The notes under the pieces were generated by a model that did no database searches, was not told the origin of the DNA, and saw only the letters and a list, made by a program, of their open reading frames with translations. The translations under genes were made by a program, and so were the position numbers. From an uncultured Prevotellaceae bacterium (lineage in GTDB: Bacteria; Bacteroidota; Bacteroidia; Bacteroidales; Bacteroidaceae): a stretch of 43,345 nt of DNA. Shown one piece after another: positions 1-9,000 of the stretch. Position 1 is the stretch's first letter, and each line of letters starts with the position of its first letter. The DNA lies in the NCBI GenBank assembly GCA_946407895.1, contig CAMJQA010000024.1:1-43345 (forward strand), read 5' to 3'.

Positions 1-1
1 C

Positions 2-535
2 GACGGCGGCGGTCTGGCCGACATGGGTCAGCACTACATCGACCCCGTGCAGTACTTCCTGGGCAAGGACGACGAGTTCCCCATCAAGGTGGAGGTGGAT
101 GCACCGCAGCAGCACCCCGATGCAGTAGGCATCTGGCGCTCCATCACCTATACGTATGCCGACGGTTGCCAGATCATCCTGGAGGGTGAGGGCTTCGAGA
201 GCAGCGACAAGGTGCCCTACATCGAAGGCCCGAAGGGCAAGGTATATAAGGGATTCGAGTGCACCATTCCCAATGTGCAGCAGCTCATCAACGAGATGCC
301 CGACCCCGAGCTTCGCAATACCGACTATCTGGATTGCGTGCGCACGCGCCGTCCCTTCGCACTCAACGAGACCAATGGTCACCACAGTGCCACTATTGTC
401 AATATGGGTGTATGCGCCCTGCGCCTGGGCCGCACACTGCATTTCAACCCCAAGACGCAGACCTTCATCAACGACGATGCAGCCAACCTGCTGGTCAACC
501 AGCCCATGCGCGGCGAATGGGGAAAGTATATCTAA
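2..535 (+). CDS. Gfo/Idh/MocA family oxidoreductase, C-terminal part (5' end outside window)
   Basis: The reading frame is open from base 2 and the gene begins before the window, so only about 177 C-terminal residues are visible. The opening DGGGLADMGQHYIDP and the later DYLDCVRTRRPF and ETNGHHSATIVNMG are typical of the substrate-domain end of NAD(P)-dependent Gfo/Idh/MocA sugar dehydrogenases. It lies 34 nt upstream of a DUF1080 protein and no promoter is visible between them, so cotranscription is likely. In Bacteroides such oxidoreductases occur with DUF1080 proteins and oxidise sugars at C3 before non-hydrolytic glycoside cleavage; that role here is inferred from context. The nucleotide-binding domain and signal peptide cannot be seen. 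Confidence 0.85.
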   Translation, partial: DGGGLADMGQHYIDPVQYFLGKDDEFPIKVEVDAPQQHPDAVGIWRSITYTYADGCQIILEGEGFESSDKVPYIEGPKGKVYKGFECTIPNVQQLINEMPDPELRNTDYLDCVRTRRPFALNETNGHHSATIVNMGVCALRLGRTLHFNPKTQTFINDDAANLLVNQPMRGEWGKYI

Positions 536-569
536 ATTAAAGTGTTAACCGTAATAAGCTAATAAGACA

Positions 570-2954
570 ATGAAAAAGATATTATTTCTCTTTCTATCGG
601 CACTGATGTTCATGACATCTCTGCCCACAGTGGCTCAGGATGCCCGTCAGCGCAAGCCCGAGACCATCGTACAGGATGTATTGGCACTCATGCCCATTCA
701 GAAGGCTGATGACCTGAACCGCGAGGTGGCTCCCCTTGTAGAGGCTGCCCCCCAGACGGTGGGCATCCTCGTTGGTATGCTCAAGCCCACTGCTATGAAG
801 GCAAACAACAAGGTTGAGTACGCCCTGAATGCCATTACCAACTATGCAACCGCAAACACCAAGTACAAGGAGCCTGTGCTCCAGGCCATGAAGGCAGCGC
901 TGGGCAAGGCTCCCGACGATGCCACCCGCCAGTTCCTGGAGAGCCAGATACGTCTGCTCGGTCCTGTCACCGAGGTGGAGTTCACCACCCAGAAGGGTAC
1001 CGCCCCCTATGCCCAGCAGTTCGATGCGCTGAAGGCATTCAAGGGTACCGACTTCAGCAAGCCCCTGCTCAAGGCGCTGAAGAGCAAGGACCGTCCCTAT
1101 CGCGTCCAGGCCCTGGAGTACGTAGCTCCCCTGGCCGACGAGGCACTCTATGCCGCTGTGGCTAAGAAGTTCAAGAAACTCTCGCCCGACGCACAGACCG
1201 ATGTCCTCTACTGGATAGGCGACAATCATGTAGCATCCCAGGCTGACCTGGTTCTGGCCGAGGTGCAGAAGGCCGGTGCTACTGCCCCCGCTGCCATGGA
1301 AGCCGCCGTAAAGCTGGGTGGCGAGAAGGCAGCCGACGCCCTGCTCGGCGCACTGGGTACAGAGCAGGCAGGCAATGCCCTGAATGCCCTCTATACTTAC
1401 AAGGGTAAGCTCAACGACAAACTGTCTGCAGCCTTCTCCGGTGCCAGTGCCCAGAAGCAGCAGCAACTGCTGCAGCTGGCCAGCCGCCGCGGCGTGCACG
1501 AGGTGGCCGACAAGGCCCTGGAGCTGGCCGCCTCCTCCGATGCCGCCCTCTCCGCTGCAGCCATCCAGGCCTTGCCCGGTATCGTATCTTCGAAGAATGT
1601 GGCTCAGGTAGCAGCCCTGCTCGACAAGGTTCCTGCCGATAAGGCTTCTGCCCTGCAGACAGCCCTCAATGCAGCCGTTGCCACCCTGGATGCCAATGGC
1701 AAGTACCAGGCCATCGCCCAGCAGATGAAGGCTGCCAAGAACGCAGAGCGCTTCTTCACCCCCCTGGCCCAGACAGCCACCAACGGTTCTGTTGAAGACC
1801 TGAAGAAGGTGGTGGAAGGCAGCGCCTCACAGGCCCAGAAGGCTGAGGCCCTGAAGGCCCTGAAGTCCACCTCTAACTATGCAGCAGCATCCACCCTCTT
1901 TGCTGCCGGTAAGACAGGCGATGCCGAGGCTCTGAACGCCTACATCAGCCTGGTCAAGGGCAACGAACGCGGTATCGACAGCCGCTGCCGTAAGCTGGGC
2001 GAGGCCCTGCAGGTGGCCAAGACGGCCGATGTGAAGAAGAACGCCATCTCTGCCCTGGCCTCAGCTCCTACGCAGCTGGCCTTCAATACCGTGGCCAAGT
2101 ACCTCGACGACAAGGACGTGTCCTACGAGGCAGCCCAGGCTGTGAAGCAGATAGCCGGCAAGTGCGTGGACGACCTGGACTATAAGTTCATGAACACCAG
2201 CCTCACCAAGGCTATGGCTATCTATAAGGCTCACGGTACGGCTGACGACGGCTATGCAGTAGATGAGATCAAGAATATGCTCACCTCGGCCGAGCCCTCG
2301 CCCATCTATCAGCTCACTCCCGAGGAGAAGAAGGAGGGCTACGAAATCCTCTTCGACGGTACCAACCTGGACAAGTGGGAGGGCAACACCACCGACTATA
2401 CCGTCCAGAACGGAACCATCTACGTATCGGCTAACTACGGAGGCGGCGGCAATCTCTATACGAAGAAGGAGTACAAGGACTTCATCTACCGCTTCGAGTT
2501 CTGCTTCGTGCGTCCGGGTGTAAATAATGGTATCGGCATCCGCACCCCCGAGGGCGTCGATGCAGCATACGATGGCATGTGCGAGATACAGGTGCTTGAC
2601 CACGACGATCCCATCTATGCCGGCCTGCGCGAGTATCAGGTTCACGGCTCCGTGTATGGTGTCATCCCGGCCAAGCGCATCAAGCATAAGCCCCTGGGCG
2701 AATGGAGCACCGAGGAGATACGCGTAAAGGGTGACCACATCACCGTAATCGTCAATGGCGAGACCATCGTGGACGGCGATATCCGCAAGGCCTGCCAGGG
2801 CCACAACGTAGCCCCCGACGGCGGCAACGAGAACCCCTATACCGTGGACCATCGCAATCATCCCGGTATGTTCAACAAGAAGGGCCACATCGGCTTCCTC
2901 GGACATGGCGCAGGCGTTAAGTTCCGCAATGTCCGCATACGCGAACTGAAATAA
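570..2954 (+). CDS. Secreted DUF1080 protein with alanine-rich HEAT-like repeats
   Basis: The 794-aa product starts with a clear signal peptide (MKKILFLFLSALMF, cleavage near TVAQ). Residues 60-560 are alanine-rich helical repeats resembling HEAT or armadillo units. Residues 590-793 form a DUF1080 (3-keto-disaccharide hydrolase) domain starting at GYEILFDGTNLDKWEG, with NNGIGIRTP and the closing GAGVKFRNVRIREL typical of the family. DUF1080 domains are concanavalin-like beta-sandwiches; characterised members cleave 3-keto-glycosides. The repeat domain is probably a scaffold or substrate platform (inference). A strong hairpin terminator separates it from a second DUF1080 gene 67 nt downstream, so expression may be graded between the two. 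Export to the periplasm is expected. Confidence 0.85.
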   Translation: MKKILFLFLSALMFMTSLPTVAQDARQRKPETIVQDVLALMPIQKADDLNREVAPLVEAAPQTVGILVGMLKPTAMKANNKVEYALNAITNYATANTKYKEPVLQAMKAALGKAPDDATRQFLESQIRLLGPVTEVEFTTQKGTAPYAQQFDALKAFKGTDFSKPLLKALKSKDRPYRVQALEYVAPLADEALYAAVAKKFKKLSPDAQTDVLYWIGDNHVASQADLVLAEVQKAGATAPAAMEAAVKLGGEKAADALLGALGTEQAGNALNALYTYKGKLNDKLSAAFSGASAQKQQQLLQLASRRGVHEVADKALELAASSDAALSAAAIQALPGIVSSKNVAQVAALLDKVPADKASALQTALNAAVATLDANGKYQAIAQQMKAAKNAERFFTPLAQTATNGSVEDLKKVVEGSASQAQKAEALKALKSTSNYAAASTLFAAGKTGDAEALNAYISLVKGNERGIDSRCRKLGEALQVAKTADVKKNAISALASAPTQLAFNTVAKYLDDKDVSYEAAQAVKQIAGKCVDDLDYKFMNTSLTKAMAIYKAHGTADDGYAVDEIKNMLTSAEPSPIYQLTPEEKKEGYEILFDGTNLDKWEGNTTDYTVQNGTIYVSANYGGGGNLYTKKEYKDFIYRFEFCFVRPGVNNGIGIRTPEGVDAAYDGMCEIQVLDHDDPIYAGLREYQVHGSVYGVIPAKRIKHKPLGEWSTEEIRVKGDHITVIVNGETIVDGDIRKACQGHNVAPDGGNENPYTVDHRNHPGMFNKKGHIGFLGHGAGVKFRNVRIRELK

Positions 2955-2961
2955 AACCAGA

Positions 2962-2995
2962 GCCCATCGGGCCGGAAAAGCCCGATGGGCCTTTT
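2962..2995 (+). terminator. Intrinsic terminator or attenuator between the two DUF1080 genes
   Basis: A perfect 11-bp stem (GCCCATCGGGC at 2962-2972, GCCCGATGGGC at 2980-2990) with a 7-nt loop is followed by CTTTT. The T-run is short, so partial read-through into the next gene is likely. Confidence 0.75.
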
Positions 2996-3021
2996 GAACC
3001 TTTAATAATTTTCAAACAAAG

Positions 3022-3906
3022 ATGAAGAAAGTATTTATGTTTGCTGCATGTGCAGCATTGATGATGGCTTCGTGCTGTCAGAACAAGTGCAACGGGCAGT
3101 GCAGCTGCGGTTGCGACAAGTGCTCCTGCCCCCAGGGCGAAGCTGGCGAACAGCCTGCCGTTGAGGCTGCTGTGGCCCAGATAGTAGAGAACACCCAGGT
3201 GGACCTTGCCCAGTTCCCCCAGGATGCCGACGGCTACTATGTAATCTACGACGGCAAGACCCTCAACGGATGGCGCGGCTATGGCATGGACCAGGTGCCC
3301 ACCAGCTGGGAGAGTGCTGACGGTGCTATCCACCTGAAGGGCTCCGGCACTGGCGAGGCCCAGGCAGAGGGCGGCGGCGACCTGCTCTTTGCCCACAAGT
3401 TCACGAACTTCACCCTCGAGCTGGAGTATAAGATCAGCAAGGGCGGTAACTCAGGTATCTTCTACCTGGCCCAGGAGGCCAAGGATGCCGACGGCAACCT
3501 GCTACCCATCTGGCAGAGCTGCTCCGAGTATCAGGTGCTCGACAACGAGAACCATATCGATGCCCAGCTGGGTGTCGATGGCAACCGCCAGGCAGCCTCT
3601 CTCTACGACATGGTTCCCGCCAAGCCCCAGAACGCTAAGCCTTTTGGCGAGTGGAACAAGGCCAAGATTGTAGTCTTCAAGGGTACCGTCATCCACTACC
3701 AGAACGACGAGAAAGTGCTGGAGTACCACCTCTGGACCCCGAAGTGGAAGGAGATGCTGGACGGCAGCAAGTTCCAGGCCGGCGGCGAGTTCCCCTACGC
3801 ATACGGCATGATGATCGACGAGGGCAAGGAGGGTGGCTACTTCGCCCTGCAGGACCACGGCGACGACGTATGGTATCGCAATGTCCGCATCAAGGTGATG
3901 GACTAA
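3022..3906 (+). CDS. DUF1080 lipoprotein with Cys-rich N-terminus
   Basis: The 294-aa product has a lipoprotein signal (MKKVFMFAACAALMMASC, lipidated Cys18 predicted). Directly after this comes an unusual run with eight cysteines between residues 18 and 36. The DUF1080 (3-keto-disaccharide hydrolase) domain spans about 72-294, from YYVIYDGKTLNGWRGYG to DDVWYRNVRIKVMD, and contains GGNSGIFYL and SEYQVLDNENH. Members cleave 3-keto-glycosides made by Gfo/Idh/MocA dehydrogenases, and the upstream genes fit that pathway. The position next to a second, larger DUF1080 protein suggests different linkage specificities (inference). The short Cys cluster may bind metal or form disulfides; I know of no assigned role. 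A terminator follows the stop codon. Confidence 0.85.
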   Translation: MKKVFMFAACAALMMASCCQNKCNGQCSCGCDKCSCPQGEAGEQPAVEAAVAQIVENTQVDLAQFPQDADGYYVIYDGKTLNGWRGYGMDQVPTSWESADGAIHLKGSGTGEAQAEGGGDLLFAHKFTNFTLELEYKISKGGNSGIFYLAQEAKDADGNLLPIWQSCSEYQVLDNENHIDAQLGVDGNRQAASLYDMVPAKPQNAKPFGEWNKAKIVVFKGTVIHYQNDEKVLEYHLWTPKWKEMLDGSKFQAGGEFPYAYGMMIDEGKEGGYFALQDHGDDVWYRNVRIKVMD

Positions 3907-3932
3907 GCGTCCGAACCTTAGTGGTAAAAGAA

Positions 3933-3964
3933 GAAGCGAGGCTCTTGCAGCCCCGCTTTTTTTT
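3933..3964 (+). terminator. Intrinsic terminator after the DUF1080 cluster
   Basis: A 9-bp stem with one mismatch (AGCGAGGCT at 3935-3943, AGCCCCGCT at 3949-3957), loop CTTGC, runs straight into eight T residues (3957-3964). It ends the oxidoreductase-DUF1080 unit. The probable intron relic begins immediately after the T-run. Confidence 0.85.
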
Positions 3965-4128
3965 GTACGCTCAGCATGAGTATCAGCTAACGGTTGTAAG
4001 TCCCGAGCGAGCCCTAATCGCGGGAATCGCATAGCCCAAGGTAGGGGGGCATCGCGAGTTGGAATCTGAAGGAAGCCGGCGGCAAACATCTGGTCTGACG
4101 GATAGAAACCACATACAAGGCATTTTGA
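3965..4128 (+). ncRNA. Probable relic of a group II intron (5' domain I part)
   Basis: This non-coding stretch has phrases I associate with domain I of bacterial group II introns: GTAAGTCCCGAGCG, GGAATCTGAAGGAAGCC, GGTCTGACGGATAGAAACC and ACATACAAGGC. It begins with GTACGC, one base from the usual GUGYG intron start, directly after a terminator T-run, which is where group IIC introns insert. No reverse transcriptase, domain V or 3' end follows; the 22-nt array starts 12 nt later. The identification is from remembered consensus, not a covariance search. Confidence 0.5.
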
Positions 4129-4140
4129 CTGCAAATAAAT

Positions 4141-4228
4141 TCAGCCTTATTTCACCCCGTAATCAGCCTTAATTCGACTTGAATTCAGCCTTTATTCAAT
4201 GTGAATTCAGGCTTCATCATCTTTGTAT
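4141..4228. repeat. Array A: four degenerate repeats with exact 22-nt period
   Basis: TCAGCCTT-like words begin at 4141, 4163, 4185 and 4207, exactly 22 nt apart. The core is TCAGCCTTNATTC; the fourth copy is diverged (TCAGGCTTC). The unit ends vary but copies 2 and 3 end in GAAT, giving TGAATTCA at the junction. There is no open frame through the array. It lies between the intron relic and the HU-like gene. Confidence 0.85.
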
Positions 4229-4357
4229 CGCCTGCTTACCCCTCATCGAAGACGAATCAACGTATTAAACCCTAATCGGTCATTTTTTGCAAAAATACAC
4301 AAATTCGATTAAAATTAGTGTTTCTTTTCCGTTTTTTCTTTATGTTTTGCTTTTTAC
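4229..4357. other. AT-rich intergenic DNA without identifiable feature
   Basis: This is part of the nearly 1-kb gene-free stretch 3907-4879. It is AT-rich with long T tracts. I see no gene, RNA or strong promoter in it. Confidence 0.6.
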
Positions 4358-4524
4358 CTACAATTCATCTCTATCTTCTGCCAAATTGTAGGTTGACAGT
4401 ATGACAGTATATACCACTGAATCGCTAATTCTACACGCGTACCCATGCATGCATAGGGAAGATATTTCCTGCGTACGCATAAGATTTTATAAAAACACTG
4501 CCAACTAGTGTCATACTGTCAACC
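4358..4524. repeat. Nested inverted repeats including a perfect 16-bp pair
   Basis: GGTTGACAGTATGACA (4391-4406) is matched by its perfect reverse complement TGTCATACTGTCAACC at 4509-4524, enclosing 102 nt. Abutting the left arm is a second pair, CTACAATT (4358-4365) with AATTGTAG (4384-4391). The enclosed DNA has further short palindromes (ATGCATGCAT, TGCGTACGCA). No gene occupies it. Similar TGACAGTATGACA-type DNA near HU-family genes in Bacteroidales is a recollection, not a search result. Confidence 0.75.
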
Positions 4525-4765
4525 AAAATCAGTACACAACATTCCGAGGATATTAACATTCTTTAATCCTTTTATCACCACACAGAAGAATTTTTCTCTC
4601 TTTACGCTTTGTGGCAAAGCTTTGATGTATCCTGAATGACAACCGAGATCTACGGGCAAAAAGGAGAAGAATCTCACAAGGCCAATAGGGTCGGGACGAT
4701 TAGCTAGCCCAAAAGGGAGAATATGTCGACTCATAAGGGTGATTGAATCGACTCAATACGGAAAA

Positions 4766-4843
4766 TGCCTCGGGGCGGATGGTTAGACGGCCCGGGGCGT
4801 ACAATTGTCTCCCTCTAGCCATCTGACCGTCCGCCCCGAGGCG
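4766..4843 (-). repeat. Long imperfect inverted repeat (25-nt arms) downstream of the HU-like gene
   Basis: Arms at 4766-4790 and 4819-4843 pair at 22 of 25 positions; the core of each is CCTCGGGGCGGA or its complement. The 28-nt loop holds the palindrome ACAATTGT and another CCCGGGGCG word. It starts 37 nt past the stop of the minus-strand HU-like gene, so it could act as its 3' hairpin. There is no strong T-run after it, and the arms are much more GC-rich than the surroundings, which is also compatible with a REP-like element. Confidence 0.7.
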
Positions 4844-4879
4844 TCTTAAAACAGAAAGTTACTACCCTGGCGTCACATC

Positions 4880-5515
4880 CTATGGTTCCACGAACTCGTA
4901 GATGATAGAGTGGCCCAGTCTTCGAGACTTCAGCAGCGGAGACTTGCCTGCACACCAATGACTGAGCTTCTTTGTGGCAGCATATTTCGACAGACCGCTA
5001 CAGGACATAAACCTGGAGACCGTTGTATAACCACCCTTTGAGTCCATGCTCCTGTGCAGAGCCTTCCGCATCTCTTCCTCGTTGCCCATTAGCAGGGTGG
5101 AGTCAGCCTTGCGCACATAACGAAAGCCCACACCTCCAATCCTGCGTTTTGTCTCGTTGATGAACTCAGCAGACGGGCGAAACTCAATGCCCTTGAATTC
5201 CACATCATCATGATGTACATCACGTGTGTTAGTGACCTTCCGCTTCATGCCTAACTTCAAGGTGAAGGAGCCCAAAGGTGTCTGGACGCGATAACCGTCG
5301 CTAAGCCAGCAACTGCATTCTTTGAGAAAAGTCTCAAAAGCACGTTGCAGTTCACCTTGCCTTAAGGCGCTCTTCATCTCCAAAAAGCCTTCCACCTCGT
5401 CAAAATTCCTAATGCGGTTGCTTAGCGGTGAGGCATAAAGTACAGTGCCCCCGTCTTTATCAGTACTTGGTGAGCGATGTACCTCGAATGGTATTCCGTC
5501 AGTCTTACGTGGCAT
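4880..5515 (-). CDS. HU-family (HU-HIG type) DNA-binding protein
   Basis: The 211-aa product resembles the long Bacteroidales HU-like family. Residues about 20-130 carry the HU-like fold features: LYASPLSNRIRNFDEVEGFLEMKS, an amphipathic helix (ELQRAFETFLKECSCWLSDG), then VQTPLGSFTLKLGMKRK and a beta-arm-like stretch ending EFRPSAEFINETKRR. The C-terminal 70 residues form an extra basic domain (YTTVSRFMSCSGLSKYAATKKLSHWC), probably helix-turn-helix-like. It probably binds DNA non-specifically or structurally. A good promoter is found upstream on the minus strand and AAGGAG precedes the start. It stands alone between gene-poor DNA and the accessory island; a role in either is unproven. Confidence 0.75.
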   Translation of the reverse strand: MPRKTDGIPFEVHRSPSTDKDGGTVLYASPLSNRIRNFDEVEGFLEMKSALRQGELQRAFETFLKECSCWLSDGYRVQTPLGSFTLKLGMKRKVTNTRDVHHDDVEFKGIEFRPSAEFINETKRRIGGVGFRYVRKADSTLLMGNEEEMRKALHRSMDSKGGYTTVSRFMSCSGLSKYAATKKLSHWCAGKSPLLKSRRLGHSIIYEFVEP

Positions 5516-5556
5516 AGTCTATTTCTCCTTCTCTTTTATATTGTTCGATCTGAGTG

Positions 5557-5587
5557 CAAAGATACAACAATAAGAAGGCGAATGCAA
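5557..5587 (-). promoter_or_regulatory. Bacteroidota-type promoter for the HU-like gene
   Basis: On the minus strand TATCTTTG (5557-5564) fits the TAnnTTTG -7 box, and TTGC (5584-5587) lies 19 nt upstream as a near-match to the TTTG -33 box. The start codon is about 42 nt downstream. Confidence 0.75.
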
Positions 5588-5724
5588 GTTTTTCCCCAAT
5601 TATTTTTCATACTGGGACCTACGAGGTGTGATATCTATTATTGCTGGAGCAGCGAGAGTTATTGATACAGAACTAGGATTGCTATTAGTCCCCTTCATAA
5701 AGTCGAACAGCTAAATATTCTTTC

Positions 5725-5737
5725 CACAAGGCTTGTG
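5725..5737. promoter_or_regulatory. Palindromic operator copy 1: CACAAGGCTTGTG
   Basis: A perfect palindrome with 6-nt arms around one central base lies 46 nt upstream of the -7 box of the island's first transcription unit. The same palindrome, differing only at the central base, lies upstream of the last island gene (13446-13458). A dimeric transcription factor site is the simplest reading. Its place upstream of the core promoter fits activation better than blockage. Confidence 0.6.
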
Positions 5738-5783
5738 AAAATGATTTTTTGCTCAAATATGCAGTACTTAGAAAAAAATGTTG

Positions 5784-5791
5784 TATATTTG
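5784..5791 (+). promoter_or_regulatory. -7 box (TATATTTG) of the accessory island operon
   Basis: TATATTTG matches TAnnTTTG and lies 22 nt before the first ATG. No TTTG stands at the expected 19-20 nt spacing, so the core promoter is incomplete and may need an activator at the upstream palindrome. Confidence 0.6.
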
Positions 5792-5813
5792 CACCATCTA
5801 ATTAAAAAATCTC

Positions 5814-6073
5814 ATGATAGACAATCGAAAAGTAGCACAGTATAATGCCGAAATGGCGGAAAATGCAGATGGAGCTGCCCAGTATTTGAGCGCCTTGATT
5901 GGTGTCAGATTTGTGACACGGGAGCAAGCTTGTGACATGGCCGATTATGTTTTAGCATAAACAAGACGAACATAGAAAGTTGCCCCTTTGCCTCTCAAGA
6001 AGAAAAGGACGCAGAGAAACGTCGTAGGGAATTTCTAATAAATATGCTTAAACAACAAATGGGGCTATTATAG
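5814..6073 (+). pseudogene. Small island ORF interrupted by a one-base frameshift
   Basis: ATG at 5814 opens a 48-codon frame (MIDNRKVAQYNAEMAENADG...) ending at TAA 5958-5960. A second frame, open from 5936 without a usable start codon, continues with gene-like sequence (NKTNIESCPFASQEEKDAEK, then REFLINMLKQQMGLL) and stops with TAG at 6071-6073, touching the start of the kinase gene. One extra T in the T4 run at 5950-5953 would join them into an 86-aa protein. It may be a decayed gene, a slippage-switched gene, a programmed -1 shift (no classical slippery heptamer seen) or a base error. I do not recognise the family; the product is small, hydrophilic and helical, with a charged C-terminal half. 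Confidence 0.55.
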
Positions 6074-6075
6074 TG

Positions 6076-9000
6076 ATGTTCATGAAAAAATTATGGCTAT
6101 ATACATTTAGACTTTTCTTCATCGAATGTGCTATTTTGATGATGGCATCGTGTAATGAGAAAAAACAGTTTGATGGATACCTGTATCCTATTCGAGAGAA
6201 TGGGGTGTATGGATATATAGATTCTGTTGGCAATAGAATAATTGAGCCTGAGTTCTTGTGGGTTTCAACCTTCCATAACGGGTTAGCCATAGCCGTCGTT
6301 GATACCATCTATCGTGAGGTACCTGATTCTATGGCATACGAGGTGGGAGAAAAGGATACAATTATCAATGTACATCGAATGTATGCAAAGTATGGGTATA
6401 TCAACAAATCTGGAAAATTTGCCATTGAACCGAAGTTCACCACCTACGTGAACATGCCAGAAAATGGTTACATCATTAAAGACATGGACATATGTAGTAA
6501 CGCTCTTTACAAACACAGATTTGAGGATAAACGTGCGATGTTTTATGATTCTACTACATGGAAGAATGGTTATATTGACAAAAAGGGAGACATCGTTATA
6601 GAAACCAAGTTTTATTGTGCAACACCTTTTAGCGAAGGGCGGGCTGTCGTAGGAGATAACGTTGCTGAACCTGTCTATTTGAAGGGAATTTGCCACTTCC
6701 CATCAGGACTTCGGTCTGCTTATATTGACACTCTTGGTAACGATGTAACACCTTATATATATTGGACGTTGTCAAGATTTGTTGGAAGATGTGGTATTGG
6801 CTATTATGAAACTATAAGTGATTCCAGTTGGTATGTAATGAATAATCAAATTATAGATGAGAGTGGAACTGTAATAGGTACCCTTAGTATGGGAAATAGA
6901 TATGCTGGTTTTTCAGAAGATGGGATTAGCATTGCAAAAAGAGTATTATTCAATCCAAGTGAGCTTCATGATGGGATGGAAGACTCTTATAGTTTTGTAG
7001 ACAATAAGGGCGATTATCTGGAGCCACTAAAGGGTTTAACCAACTATCAATTAGATTCTTTGAGTAAATGTGATGATATTATACAAATTCTTCCAGAAGA
7101 TGCTCCCATCGTAGATGCAACACGTTTTAGTGAAGGCTTTGCAGGAATAACTCCAGATCATAAACGATGGTTCGTAATTGATAAATATCTCATTATTCAT
7201 GGATATGGAAAAGAATCTTTTTTTGAAGATTTTTACCCCTTTAATAATGGACTTGCGGCAGTAAAACGAAATGGGAAATGGGGCTTCATCAACAGAAAAA
7301 TCAAAGAACAGATACCATGCAAGTATGATTCATGCGGTATTGTCTATCCATATTTAGAGGAAATCTTTGAATACGATATTCAAGGGAAAGTAAATAAAAG
7401 AGCATACATCAATAGGAAAGACAGTCTTGTTTGGGAAAGTCCTTTGTATAATTCAGAAAAAATAGTGAATCGCTACTCTATAAAGGATTGTAAAGAGTGG
7501 GGAAAATGGACATACGAATATAATCCTATCAAAAAGTATCTTATATACTTGATTACCGGAGCAGTTGTTGCTTTGATACTTATTATAGGTGTTATTTGGA
7601 GTTCTGTCTCCTACAAGTCGTCAAAAGGGGTAAATCTTGAGGGGGTGACTTTGCAAAATGAGCCGGTAAATGATGTGGCGGCAGATATTGTCCTAAGCAA
7701 TGTTAATGAAAATGATTCTGAAGAGATTCTGTCATATCCAACGGTTGGTCAATATACTGAGGTTATTAAGGACTCAGCAAAATCACCCGACGAATATTTT
7801 GACAAGCTGAAACATTTGCGCCCAGTACTTGACAATAATGGTGAACCGATAATGACCAGTGGTAACTTTGCTGTTGTCTTTAAAATGAAAGACGAGTATG
7901 GGAAACAATATGCAGTAAGATGTTTTCACAGGGCACAACAGGGAAGAGAAAGAAACTACAAACTAATATGTGAAGAATTAGCAAAGGTTTCTTCACCTTA
8001 TTTGTCACCAATAAGATTCTATGACAAAGAACTATTTGTCGAATCAAGTGAATATCCAGTACTGCTGATGGACTGGGTTGAAGGCATAACTCTGGACAAA
8101 TACATTCGAAAGGTTATTGATGACAAAAAAGCCTTGAGCCAGTTAGCCACTAACTTTAAAGATCTTGCTATTTGGTTATTGAATCAACCATTTGCACATG
8201 GTGACTTAAAACCAGATAACATTTTGGTAAAAAATGACGGTTCGCTTGTTTTGGTAGATTATGATGGTATGTTCGTACCAGCCATGCAAGGACAGAAGGC
8301 AAGAGAGATTGGCAGTCCAGATTTTAGGAATCCGTCAAGGACGGAAGATGACTTCAACAATGACATTGATAAATTCCCAATAATTTCTATTCTTTTGTCA
8401 TTAGAATTGTTGGTTGAGAACAAGGATTACTTGTCGCAATATGGTGCAGAAGATAGGTTATTGTTCTCCGAGGAAGATTATAGAAATATTGATGAGAGCA
8501 TGTTATATAAAAGAGCTTATTCTTCATACAATGATGACTTGTCAAATTTGGCAAAATATCTGAAAAAACTAATAAAAGGTGTCGAGACAGAAAATAATTC
8601 TCTTTATTCTGCTATAAATGGCGGTAGTTGGAGTAAAGAATTGCAGGCTAATGATAAGGTTGAGAGAACATCACGTATATTTTTAATTATATACACAATG
8701 GCATTATTTGCATTCCCATTCGTTATGAGGTCATTTGAATGGGGGTTACTGGAGATTTCAATTGTTATGTTGCTAGCAAATATTGTTTTCCTTATTGTTC
8801 TGAATATTATAGACCTATGCCGCCCATCAAAGAAATATCATATTCATCCAGAAGGGGATGGAGAATTTGGATGTTTGGGGATGATTGCTGTCTTTATACC
8901 TGTACTCTTGATGACAGATGTCGTTTCAGAATGGATGATTAATCGCAGCAAATACTTGTCATTCCTTGACTTGCCTTCATATAATGAAGATTGGTATATT

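Noticed and set aside
4519..4734. 71-aa minus-strand frame in the gene-poor region
   Set aside because: No ribosome site, no family resemblance, low-complexity composition, and it overlaps the inverted-repeat arm at 4509-4524.
5960..6073. Separate short gene starting within 5960-6073
   Set aside because: No ATG, GTG or TTG in this frame except near its very end; it reads better as the second half of the frameshifted small gene.
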